This document shows positions 17,969-26,257 of a DNA stretch of 64,000 nucleotides, piece by piece. This DNA is from Schlesneria sp. Lineage in GTDB: Bacteria > Planctomycetota > Planctomycetia > Planctomycetales > Planctomycetaceae. Within the stretch, counting starts at the first letter, position 1, and every line of letters begins with the position of its first letter. A program made the translations under genes and the position numbers. The stretch lies in NCBI GenBank assembly GCA_028291515.1, contig JAQGHU010000114.1, forward strand, positions 186,001 to 250,000, given 5' to 3'. The notes beneath the pieces were generated by a model, which saw only the letters and a program-made list of their open reading frames with translations, was not told the DNA's origin and did no database searches.

Positions 17969-18715
17969 ATGAACGCAACGCGGCCGCACACTGCGCTCGT
18001 CTTGGGGAACGGTCCATCGATCGATCAACTGGATCCGGCATGGCTGGAGCGCGTGTACTCATTCGGAAGCAATCATATCTACAAAAAATTTGACACCTGG
18101 GGGCGTACAACCGATGCCGTGGTCATTACCGATTCGAATCGCATTCAAGAGATTGGCACCGCATACAAACACTATCCGGGGCAGCTGTTTGTAGGGAGTG
18201 AAAAGTGCATTATCCCTAACTATGCATCGCTTCGGCGTGTTCTCGGACGTGACTTCGTGGCACTCAAGCAACTGTCCAAGCCAATGGTTTCGAGATACAG
18301 CTTTTTCAAGTGGTTTACCTACGGTGAGCGCCTGCAACAGGTAGTCTTCGACAAAACAAGATATCCGTTGTCCTATGAACACGGCTTGAATTTTGGCAAC
18401 AGCGTGATCACGTCCGCCATACAAATTGCTGCGATTGAAGGCTTTCGACGCATTTTGCTGACGGGAGTCGATGCCAACTATCCCACGCCAAAGTCGTATT
18501 TCGCAGGCGCTGACACATCTATCAATTTTGTAAATCATACCTTTATAGACAATCCGCGGCTGTGGATGGAGCCAATTCTCGTTGGGCTGCAGATCGCTCT
18601 CGAGCCTGCCGGAATCGAGCTAATCGATTGCACACCCGGCGGAAAACTTCGCTTCATTACTAAAGGAACATTCGCCGACTGTCTTCCTCCAGTTGAGAAC
18701 TCGCATGCGGTTTGA
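17969..18715 (+). CDS. GT42/DUF115-like putative CMP-sugar transferase
   Basis: A soluble protein of 248 residues. It begins ALVLGNGPSIDQLD (about 9-22) and has SFGSNHIYKKF, DAVVITDSNRIQEI and, near residue 147, GLNFGNSVITSAIQIAAIEG followed by RILLTGVDANY. This order (LV.GNGPS, N.IY, G..AI.IA...G...I.L.G.D) is shared by Campylobacter-type sialyltransferases (GT42) and the DUF115/MptE-like family of flagellin-glycosylation proteins. With a CMP-sugar synthetase and CMP kinase in the same locus, a CMP-sugar transferase is the favoured reading. The MptE-like alternative cannot be excluded. It overlaps the polymerase gene by 11 bases. Confidence 0.6.
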   Translation: MNATRPHTALVLGNGPSIDQLDPAWLERVYSFGSNHIYKKFDTWGRTTDAVVITDSNRIQEIGTAYKHYPGQLFVGSEKCIIPNYASLRRVLGRDFVALKQLSKPMVSRYSFFKWFTYGERLQQVVFDKTRYPLSYEHGLNFGNSVITSAIQIAAIEGFRRILLTGVDANYPTPKSYFAGADTSINFVNHTFIDNPRLWMEPILVGLQIALEPAGIELIDCTPGGKLRFITKGTFADCLPPVENSHAV

Positions 18716-20006
18716 TCCTTTCGTCTTGGGGGCTATTGTGCCGAGTGATAACGCACTCGTCATAGCAGCACTAGCGTTGTTCATTGGCACTTTTCTATAT
18801 TTACTCTCAATGCAAATGGCGGTGTCGCCGCAAGGCGTGTCGCTAATTGTCTTCATCGCGTCATCCGTGTTTGTCTTATGGCCAATACTCCTCCATTCGA
18901 GCAACCGGGATTATGTTCTCTCAGGTCCGTGTCAGTGGTTGGTACTCGGCATTGCTGTAACATGGGCGATTGCGATTATCGGATTTATGACAAAGCCCTC
19001 CGAGGAAGTTGAATACCCAGAATTGCGGACACGATTCATCCCGCAACAAATGTGGCTTTCGCTTCTCACCGTCGTCTGCACGATCGACCCAATCGTGACC
19101 GTCGCCAAATTCGGGAAAATCGGCCTGATGTATTCTAATGAAATGGTGGGAAACGGAGGGGGATACGGGGATGTCTGGTCAATCACTACCACACTCGGAG
19201 TCGTATGTGGAATGGTCGCATCGGCGATGCTCCAAGCCGATTTCTTGGTCAGTCGACTGGATTGGCGTCAGTTTCTTTTTGGTCGCAAAAAATGGCTTGA
19301 TCTTGGGTTGGTTACTTGGTGCTTATGTTGCAATTCAGCCACGGGCAATCGCTTTGTCATCGTGATGAACGTCGTTGCTCTTGCCAGCGGGTTGGCGATC
19401 TTCAATCGATTGCAAGTAAAAATGGCGCTGTTGGGCCTGGTTGCTCTGACGGCGTTTTTCATTGCTATCGGAAACTACCGGTTCGGACGGCTCGAAATCA
19501 AGAATCTGCTGTCGTTTGAGACAAATATCAAGGTTGTTGATTCGGGACTTGGTTGGATCGCATCGTACTCCGAACCAATTTTTCCCACACTAGACACATA
19601 TCTTGCAAATGCCCCTCCGCCAGCCTTGGGTGGATTTTGGCTAAATGCAGTTGCGCCTACGGCATTGCGGGGCATTATTACGGGAAAGGACCGTACTACG
19701 GCGATGGATGAGATGAGTCAGCTCTTACCACATTTCGGCATGACGTTTAGGACGATGTACGCGGAGCTTGCTTTCGATTTTGGACTAGTTGGATCATTAC
19801 TCGTCGGCACCGTTGTATTACTGCTAAGCATTTGGTTGTACAATAATGCTACCGCCTCGCCATTCCTGCTGTCCATTTATATTGCTACTTTCCATATGTT
19901 CGGCTTCATGGCTTTGCTGGCTAACTTTTATACACAAATCCCATTTATGGCAGTTGCGCTTTTATGGATTGTCGTCGCCCCCTCTGACCTGGAAAGCGAG
20001 CCTTAG
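18705..20006 (+). CDS. Wzy-like O-antigen/polysaccharide polymerase
   Basis: A membrane protein of about 433 residues with 10 or more hydrophobic segments and one longer loop (about residues 275-345, TTAMDEMSQLLPHFGMTFR). This is the layout of oligosaccharide-repeat-unit polymerases, which join repeat units at the outer face of the inner membrane. Start ATG 18705 lies inside the end of the preceding gene; TTG 18693 is also in frame. Sequence conservation in Wzy proteins is low, so the call rests on topology and neighbours. A second O-antigen-ligase-type protein is coded at 24443, so the division of labour between them is open. Confidence 0.75.
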   Translation: MRFDPFVLGAIVPSDNALVIAALALFIGTFLYLLSMQMAVSPQGVSLIVFIASSVFVLWPILLHSSNRDYVLSGPCQWLVLGIAVTWAIAIIGFMTKPSEEVEYPELRTRFIPQQMWLSLLTVVCTIDPIVTVAKFGKIGLMYSNEMVGNGGGYGDVWSITTTLGVVCGMVASAMLQADFLVSRLDWRQFLFGRKKWLDLGLVTWCLCCNSATGNRFVIVMNVVALASGLAIFNRLQVKMALLGLVALTAFFIAIGNYRFGRLEIKNLLSFETNIKVVDSGLGWIASYSEPIFPTLDTYLANAPPPALGGFWLNAVAPTALRGIITGKDRTTAMDEMSQLLPHFGMTFRTMYAELAFDFGLVGSLLVGTVVLLLSIWLYNNATASPFLLSIYIATFHMFGFMALLANFYTQIPFMAVALLWIVVAPSDLESEP

Positions 20007-20049
20007 TTCATCAGGCATCGCACCGATTGTTCTGAAGAGGGAATAGAAC

Positions 20050-20100
20050 GTGAAAGTGATGTGGGCTTGGAGAACGCAGAGGGTATTTGGCGGCGCCTGA
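20050..20100 (+). pseudogene. Possible glycosyltransferase N-terminal remnant
   Basis: A GTG at 20050 with AGAGGGA upstream opens a 16-codon frame reading KVMWAWRTQRVFGGA and then stops. The K-V-x-W-x-x-R-x-x-R-V-F-G-G-A pattern is like the first strand and loop of GT4 enzymes. The following 110 bases up to the intact glycosyltransferase show no continuation. The fragment is short, so chance similarity is possible. Confidence 0.3.
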
Positions 20101-20210
20101 AATGCCGACGTGGTGACTGAGCCCACAACACACTCATTCAAAGCGTTATGTAGAGTTGCACGAGAGAGCGACATACTCGCTCTGACAATGGCCAGAATGA
20201 GAGTTGACAG

Positions 20211-21395
20211 ATGTTAATATTGATGACGATCGGCACTCCGGATTTCACTGGCGCGCCGCGGATGGCATTTGACATAGCTCGTGCCTTGGTTGCTGCGGGA
20301 CACCGCCTCATTGTTGTAACAGGCCGACGCCCGGTCGACGGCCGCGCGAGCGTGATTGACAAGCTTCGGGGAATTGGCATTGAGGCAGTTGAAGAGGATG
20401 GTTTTGACCGACAGATCCCTGATCGTGGGCTGATTCGTCGGATATCAGAACTCGTGGTACGAGAACGCGTCCAACTCCTGCTGAGCGAAGTGCAATTGGA
20501 TGTCAAGATCATGGTGTTTGTGGCTCAGAAGACGAAGGTTCCATTAGTTTATCACGCCCTCAACCATGTAATGTTCCATAATCGCTCATTCATGGTCAGG
20601 GCACTTAAAAAATATTTGTACGGACGCCTGCTAAGAAAGCGAGTCGCCAAGGTCATCTGCTGCTCAGAGTCCGTACGAATTCAGCACATTCGTGAGTTTC
20701 GGATACCTGAATCTCGAGCTGTCACGATCGACAATGGGATTGACTTATCTCGTTTTAAGCCGATCGATCAAGCCGAGAGAGATCGGATTCGATCAGACTT
20801 TGGGATCTCGAATGATCAATTGATGCTTCTGAATGTCGGAAGGATCACGCACCAGAAAGGCCAAGACCTCTTACTGAGATCGCTGATCCAGGCCGATCTG
20901 GCAGGCCGTGATTACAGGCTTGTCCTTATTGGTGCGAGGGCACCCGACTCTGACGAAGATGCTGAATATGAGCAGAAGCTTCATCGATTGGCTGATGCAC
21001 CAGAGCTCAAGGGGAAGTGCATATTCGCCGGATGGCGTAACGACGTTCCCAGCGTGCTTCATTCCGCGGACGCGTACTTTCATAGTGCGAACTGGGAAGG
21101 CTTGCCATTAGCCGTCTTGGAGGCAATGGCTGCGGGGCTGCCAACTGTGTGGACGGATTGTGCCGGAACGCTGTCAGGGTTTGCCCCAGGCGTACATGGA
21201 TACATCGCCAGGACTGGTGATCAACCAGGGTTTACTTCACTGATCGAAGAACTGCTCAGCCTGACTGAGTCACAACGTCGCGAAATGGGACGCGCCGCCG
21301 TGGAACTCGTTCGTACAACGTTTGACGTGGAAATCCTCGGGCGTCGCTTTGTAGAGCAGGTTCAACAGGCTGCGACACCTATTGGCGCCATGTGA
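20211..21395 (+). CDS. Family 4 glycosyltransferase
   Basis: A GT-B enzyme of 394 residues. The N-terminal domain has TPDFTGAPRMAFDIARALVAAGH. The C-terminal domain has LLNVGRITHQKGQDLLLRSL (about 203-222), GWRNDVPSVLHSADAYFHS and the E-x7-E motif NWEGLPLAVLEAMAAGLP (about 299-316), followed by FDVEILGRRFVEQV. Start ATG 20211. It is the last rightward gene of this part of the locus; the next two genes face it. Donor and acceptor are unknown. Confidence 0.93.
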   Translation: MLILMTIGTPDFTGAPRMAFDIARALVAAGHRLIVVTGRRPVDGRASVIDKLRGIGIEAVEEDGFDRQIPDRGLIRRISELVVRERVQLLLSEVQLDVKIMVFVAQKTKVPLVYHALNHVMFHNRSFMVRALKKYLYGRLLRKRVAKVICCSESVRIQHIREFRIPESRAVTIDNGIDLSRFKPIDQAERDRIRSDFGISNDQLMLLNVGRITHQKGQDLLLRSLIQADLAGRDYRLVLIGARAPDSDEDAEYEQKLHRLADAPELKGKCIFAGWRNDVPSVLHSADAYFHSANWEGLPLAVLEAMAAGLPTVWTDCAGTLSGFAPGVHGYIARTGDQPGFTSLIEELLSLTESQRREMGRAAVELVRTTFDVEILGRRFVEQVQQAATPIGAM

Positions 21396-21463
21396 CTGGA
21401 TGCTCCCCACAACACTGCGATGAGCGCCGCACCTCGCACCAAATACGTCGACTGATGCCACCC

Positions 21464-21533
21464 AAACCTTTTTGCCAGATCAAAGGTTTCGATGGAAGAA
21501 ACGACGTGGAACGCGACTAGCCGTCGCTAGTCG
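21464..21533. repeat. Two inverted repeats between convergent genes
   Basis: AAACCTTT (21464-21471) pairs with AAAGGTTT (21482-21489), and CGACTAGC (21514-21521) pairs with GCTAGTCG (21526-21533) across a 4-base loop. They lie between a rightward glycosyltransferase and a leftward acyltransferase, where bidirectional termination would be expected. Neither has a proper T run, so the terminator role is only suggested. Confidence 0.4.
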
Positions 21534-21681
21534 GAGATTCCATTCTGCGGCTAACATGCATCCTGGACATCGGATGATCGCATCCTCCAGTGGAAGCCCT
21601 TCATATCAGACTCCCCCAACTTCGCTTATTGAGCAACTCGAACGCCATCGTTGCTTTCCCCAATGGTTCCAACCGCAGCTT

Positions 21682-24039
21682 CTAGGAGGTCACTCCGACG
21701 CTACTTTTCCGATACAAAAACGGACGTTCGCAACAAAACCAAAATAACCAAGCCATAGGCACTGATGCAAGCATACAAAGTGGCACCGTCAGACACAATG
21801 TTGCCAAGTCTGATTTAAGCCCAAGCTTCATCATGAAGCGCGCAATGATCGGAACAACGGGCGCATGTATCAGATATAGACTATATGATATCACTCCAAC
21901 AAACGCCAGCGCCTTGAATGGCCGAAGCGTGCTCAGATATGCATCCCAGCGATGCATCACGATCAATGACACGCCAAAAATCATCGACACAGCGAGATTA
22001 TGGACAAAGGCGTGGTCCGCCTCGTCTAAGTGTATCGGAGCCAGGTCAATTGCGAGTGCTGCGATCGCCGCACTCGCCACAGAGACATCGATGAAACAAC
22101 GGTCGCGAATGCTGGCGTGACATAAACGATAGTAAACGAGCACGCCAATTGCGAACGAAAACCAGTAACGGTCAATACTAAATCCTCTGATATCCACTAC
22201 ATTTAAAGCAGACAGCAGAAGACATGCGATACTAATCACCGAAAGCCAGACTATCGATCGAAAATACTTCCGAGGGAAGGCAATCAAACTAAGGCCCACG
22301 AAGAGATAGAATTGCTCTTCATAACAGAGTGTCCATGCGTGCTTCAGAAAAAGCTTGCTTTCGCTACCAAATAGGTGATATCTCCACGTTTCCGTCAATG
22401 TGACGTTACCAAGAAATTGGGATGCCGTCAGCGTCAATGGCGATTTCGAATTGTTCAACCCCTGCGGAACCCAGCCGCGGGATGCGGCGAACTCCAAAAG
22501 CGTGACGGCGATCCACATGAGAATGAAGAGCGACCAGTACGGCGGATAGATTCTCCAAAAGCGCCGAGAGAAATAGCGTAGAACGGAACTGTTGCGCCTC
22601 CCAAACCCCTCCACCGTCGCCGAAATACAATAGCCGCTTATAACAAAGAATATCTGCACTCCAACACGAAATGTCCCCAAGAACACTACCAGCTGACCGG
22701 CGAAGTCGGAAACCGGCTCATTGCCCTCCAGGTAACGGAGTTCGGCGGGCTCTCGCGCGTGTGCTATGACAACCATCAAACACGCGATCCCTCGCCAGCA
22801 ATCAAGAAGCGCAAATCGCTTCGAAGCGACGGGCACAACTGGTACATCTGTTGCCTGGGTCGGCGCACAGGGTGCCGCTTCAGGCTCGCACTGCATCGAT
22901 TTGGCGTTGGCGTTTGACGGACTACTGCCTATGCGCGAAGGAGTCCGGAAGAACCTTGCAAGCGGCCGCTCTACACAGAGATACGTCAGTACACCGACTA
23001 CAATGGCTATCACAAATATCAGGGAAGCCAACACTACACTCGCCGATGAACTAGCGGAGCTCCATTTAATGAGAACCTTACTCATGATCGAGATGACCGG
23101 CAAATGGATAAGGTAAATTGAATATGACGCTGTGCCAACCAACGCAAGCCACCGCGGAACCCACGTTCCACGACCCATGAGATCCAGCTGCCCAATGCCA
23201 AGTACGACTAGGGCTGCGGCACAGCCGAATCGGATAGTCCAGAACACTCCAACCAAACTTCCATTCGTATAGCCCCTGTCACCTGTCCCGTCGTTTAGGC
23301 CGAAAGCGACAAACAGAAGCACCCCTGCTGCAGTCAGGGCTTCCGGAAACGGTAGTCGGTATTTTCGTAAAACAAATGCACATCCAATTCCGAGAACGAA
23401 TTCTAAATTGTAAAGACTCAAGAGGAAGTCGATCAGATAGTGAGTATGGCTTCCCGAAATGGAATTCATGACGCAAGAGCCAACCCAAATAGGTAAGGCG
23501 AACGACGCTATTCGCGCGTTCCACAAGACTAAAGAGAACAGCATGTAGAAAAACATTTCATGTCGCAGAGTCCAGAGTACAGTTAATAGTGGATCAATAT
23601 CTAGTGGTATAAGCGTCAATGAAGTTATGATTGCTGCACATCGTTTATCGATGTTCTTTGGAACGTATTCTGATTTGTATAATACACTGGCGATTATAAA
23701 CGGGACCGTGACACACCAGAGTAGTGGATAGACGCGTGCGACTCGATTACGGATATAGCGAGGTAGACGGTGCGCATTTCCGAAATCATTCCAATGCACA
23801 TACGTAATTATGAACCCACTTAACACGAAGAAGAAGTCGACACCTGCGAAACCACCTAAGAACCAACCATTGAATGGATCGAAGTTCAGGTATTTGTCCT
23901 TCTTGAGATGAATTTCTACATGAAAAAGCGCTACTAGAAGTGCCGCTATACCGCGGCATGCATCGATGCCCTGCATCCGGACCGGAACGTCCAGCCGGGG
24001 GGCGACGGCAGTAGGCACACGTGCTTGACAAGTATTCAT
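21682..24039 (-). CDS. Tandem double acyltransferase-3 (OafA-like) membrane protein
   Basis: At 785 residues this is twice the normal AT3 length. The first domain (about 20-380) starts MQGIDACRGIAALLVALFHV; the second (about 410-770) starts RFALLDCWRGIACLMVVIAH. Each has the R..A..V...H motif with the catalytic His, about 10 membrane segments and a C-terminal YLCVERPL or WFCCERPF end. A hydrophilic linker (about 375-410) joins them. There is no frameshift, so it is a true fusion. AT3 proteins transfer acetyl or other acyl groups onto sugars at the membrane; here the glycan repeat is the likely acceptor. It is transcribed against the main operon with the ligase gene upstream of it. Confidence 0.88.
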   Translation of the reverse strand: MNTCQARVPTAVAPRLDVPVRMQGIDACRGIAALLVALFHVEIHLKKDKYLNFDPFNGWFLGGFAGVDFFFVLSGFIITYVHWNDFGNAHRLPRYIRNRVARVYPLLWCVTVPFIIASVLYKSEYVPKNIDKRCAAIITSLTLIPLDIDPLLTVLWTLRHEMFFYMLFSLVLWNARIASFALPIWVGSCVMNSISGSHTHYLIDFLLSLYNLEFVLGIGCAFVLRKYRLPFPEALTAAGVLLFVAFGLNDGTGDRGYTNGSLVGVFWTIRFGCAAALVVLGIGQLDLMGRGTWVPRWLALVGTASYSIYLIHLPVISIMSKVLIKWSSASSSASVVLASLIFVIAIVVGVLTYLCVERPLARFFRTPSRIGSSPSNANAKSMQCEPEAAPCAPTQATDVPVVPVASKRFALLDCWRGIACLMVVIAHAREPAELRYLEGNEPVSDFAGQLVVFLGTFRVGVQIFFVISGYCISATVEGFGRRNSSVLRYFSRRFWRIYPPYWSLFILMWIAVTLLEFAASRGWVPQGLNNSKSPLTLTASQFLGNVTLTETWRYHLFGSESKLFLKHAWTLCYEEQFYLFVGLSLIAFPRKYFRSIVWLSVISIACLLLSALNVVDIRGFSIDRYWFSFAIGVLVYYRLCHASIRDRCFIDVSVASAAIAALAIDLAPIHLDEADHAFVHNLAVSMIFGVSLIVMHRWDAYLSTLRPFKALAFVGVISYSLYLIHAPVVPIIARFMMKLGLKSDLATLCLTVPLCMLASVPMAWLFWFCCERPFLYRKSSVGVTS

Positions 24040-24442
24040 AGGGATTCGTGTTTCATCATGAAGTACGCCAAATTACTGCCCAAATGTGGTTCTGCGTCAA
24101 GATGCGGCCAATTGATTGAAACGGACTAACGGCTTCGCTGGATGGGAGTAAACGGAGTTACATACAATTCGCGGCCATCGATGGATGCACGTCCTATGCC
24201 ATGTAGCAGAAGCGAGTGCTGTTTCGCACCAGATCGAGTGGGGGACTGCGAATTTCAGCGCGCGGTGATTAACGCCAGAGCTGACTTCGATGTGATGGTT
24301 TGCAGGAACGAAATGAGGGTTCGGCTTCTTATTCACGGTGGTCAGATCGCCCTATTGCAGCTTCCACAGGCCTCTACCGATGCTGCTACTCGCGGCCGCA
24401 CTCGTACGAGTGTGATCATCGCCGTTTTTAGGGGTCCGCGCA
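24040..24442. other. Gap between ligase and acyltransferase genes, with a 14-bp palindrome
   Basis: No recognisable protein in 403 bases. The stretch contains a perfect palindrome CACTCGTACGAGTG at 24399-24412, just downstream of the O-antigen ligase stop. It may be an operator for the leftward acyltransferase gene or a cruciform site. No promoter of the -24/-12 type was found on the minus strand here. Confidence 0.45.
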
Positions 24443-25864
24443 CTACAAAGTGGCGATCGATTCTCCGTGAACCTTTTTGATGGTTCGATGGCTCCGCTGG
24501 GCGAAACGACTTGGAGCTTGAGTGGCCGTCGTCATTCGAATGCCGTTTGCCGCTCCACAAAGCCAGAGAAACAGAAACCCGTAGTCAGATGGCATCCACT
24601 CAACCAGAAAAACACACATCACCGCAGGTAGCGCCGCGGCAATGGCCAAGGGGGCCAATCGTTCTTTGGCGTCGCAAAACTGTGATTGCTGAAGGATGTG
24701 CCACATCGACGTCAGGCAGATCGCCGCAAATGCGGCAAGTCCGAACCAGCCAAATCTCAATAGAATAATCAGGTATTCATCGTCGATCGTCCAGAAAACC
24801 GAGGTTGCTTGTACTGCATCTGGCCCCAACGGCACATTGAAGGGGAAGTCGGCCGTTCTGGTATTTCCATATCCGAGCAGTCCGGCATTAGAGATCGCGC
24901 GACGATAGGCGGAAAATACAAGCCAACGGTGCGACATTGCCGTCCATTGGTGTTTTTCGCCGTCAACATCGATTTGCTTCCCTGCTTGTGTCGAATACCT
25001 CGAGTTGTCCCAGTATTCCAATCCGTATCTCAAATGCGGCTGAAAAAGGAACCCGGCGCAAACCGCAGCGATGCCGGCGCCAACTAGGTACCGTCTCGCG
25101 TTCGGCCAAAAAAACAAGCAGAGGAAATACGGTATCGCTAGCGCGGCCAACGCCGGTCCGCGCGACATCGTCGCCAAGACTCCGCAAACAGAACAGATCG
25201 GAGTGATAGACCACCACAACGGACCGTCGCCCCGTAGGCCTCGCGCTGCGGCTACAAGGGTCCAAGGCAGTAGAAGGCATTGCAACATTCCAAACCAGAT
25301 GGGATGTCGAGTCGGGCCTTCAGCCCGTTTTAGCCCGTTCCGAATCATCATTTGGGGTGCCCGATCTTTTGGGCGATTTCCAAAGACCTTTTTGGTTGGA
25401 TTCACATGGGTTGTTGCCTCCGCCACACTGGAGACCGCGAAAATCAGGGCGACCACCACGAAAAGCCCAGTCATCCACCGCCAGTCTTGCACGGTCTCAA
25501 TGGTGAGTCTTCCGGCGATGTAGGGCAAACTCCATGTCCCGAACGCCAAGACAAAGTGCGAAATACTGAACCCGTCTTGGCATGTATCGGATGCGACACT
25601 CACGAAGAACATGACAAAGATGGCCCAATCGCCGGCGTTGAACCACCAGCAAATCTGTTCGCGCGGATCGAACAATCGCCAAATCAAAAGTATCAGCGCC
25701 GTGGCAACACGCAGGTCGATCGGGGTCCCGTAAATGTTATTGACGATCCAACTTGGAAAGAGGAAGGACAGCAGCACCCCCGCCCCCAACGCCGCACGAG
25801 GACCACTTCGGAGATCCACAACAACTGAGATCGCCAAGAGAAGTGCCAAGGATGTCCACCACAT
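24443..25864 (-). CDS. O-antigen ligase/polymerase (WaaL/Wzy family) membrane protein
   Basis: A protein of about 473 residues with 10-12 hydrophobic segments and a large soluble loop (about residues 270-350, with GLEYWDNSRYSTQAGK and HQWTAMSHRWLVF). The loop includes MSHRW, and the motif RNGLKRAEGPTRHPIWFG sits earlier; both are usual in O-antigen ligase-like proteins of planctomycetes. Start chosen at ATG 25864 (MWWTSLALLLAI), where the first membrane helix begins. An ATG at 25972 would add 36 polar residues. It may ligate or polymerise the glycan. Together with the Wzy-like protein at 18705 it gives the locus two such enzymes. Confidence 0.8.
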   Translation of the reverse strand: MWWTSLALLLAISVVVDLRSGPRAALGAGVLLSFLFPSWIVNNIYGTPIDLRVATALILLIWRLFDPREQICWWFNAGDWAIFVMFFVSVASDTCQDGFSISHFVLAFGTWSLPYIAGRLTIETVQDWRWMTGLFVVVALIFAVSSVAEATTHVNPTKKVFGNRPKDRAPQMMIRNGLKRAEGPTRHPIWFGMLQCLLLPWTLVAAARGLRGDGPLWWSITPICSVCGVLATMSRGPALAALAIPYFLCLFFWPNARRYLVGAGIAAVCAGFLFQPHLRYGLEYWDNSRYSTQAGKQIDVDGEKHQWTAMSHRWLVFSAYRRAISNAGLLGYGNTRTADFPFNVPLGPDAVQATSVFWTIDDEYLIILLRFGWFGLAAFAAICLTSMWHILQQSQFCDAKERLAPLAIAAALPAVMCVFLVEWMPSDYGFLFLWLCGAANGIRMTTATQAPSRFAQRSHRTIKKVHGESIATL

Positions 25865-26045
25865 GATTTTGACTCGTTTGAAAATGGGAACGACGTTTCT
25901 CGCTATAGAAACGCTCTTCGTGATAAATTTCCGATTTCCGACAATCGATCGATGCCCAGTATTGATGCACAAGTGCCCATTGATTGCCTCACACGATCAC
26001 CACTTGAGGTGCTGGCCTTTATTGCCGTGGGTTGCCGAATTACCG

Positions 26046-26057
26046 CTGTCATGACAG
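26046..26057. repeat. 12-bp palindrome upstream of the ligase and epimerase genes
   Basis: CTGTCATGACAG is a perfect palindrome in the divergent gap between the leftward ligase gene and the rightward epimerase gene. It could be a dimeric regulator site acting on either. No regulator is coded nearby. Confidence 0.35.
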
Positions 26058-26118
26058 TGCAATGCATCGACCGTTTGTCTGTATGCCCGCTGAAGCGAAT
26101 GATCTTGCGCAATCGATG

Positions 26119-26134
26119 GCACATTGTTAGCTAC
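26119..26134 (+). promoter_or_regulatory. Sigma-54-like promoter before the epimerase gene
   Basis: TGGCAC, five bases, then TAGC followed by T. GG and GC are 10 bases apart and the -24 element is perfect; the -12 element has one change (TAGC for TTGC). It faces the epimerase gene, about 124 bases before its ATG, in the divergent gap. Confidence 0.4.
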
Positions 26135-26257
26135 GCTTTGCTTGTGCGGTGTGATTTACGTGATAGCAAACTGCAAACCCAGGTGCAGAATATTTGTTCT
26201 GGGATGATTTGAACGAAGACTGAAGGCGAGCGACGAATCTTCTGGACAGGATTTGGC

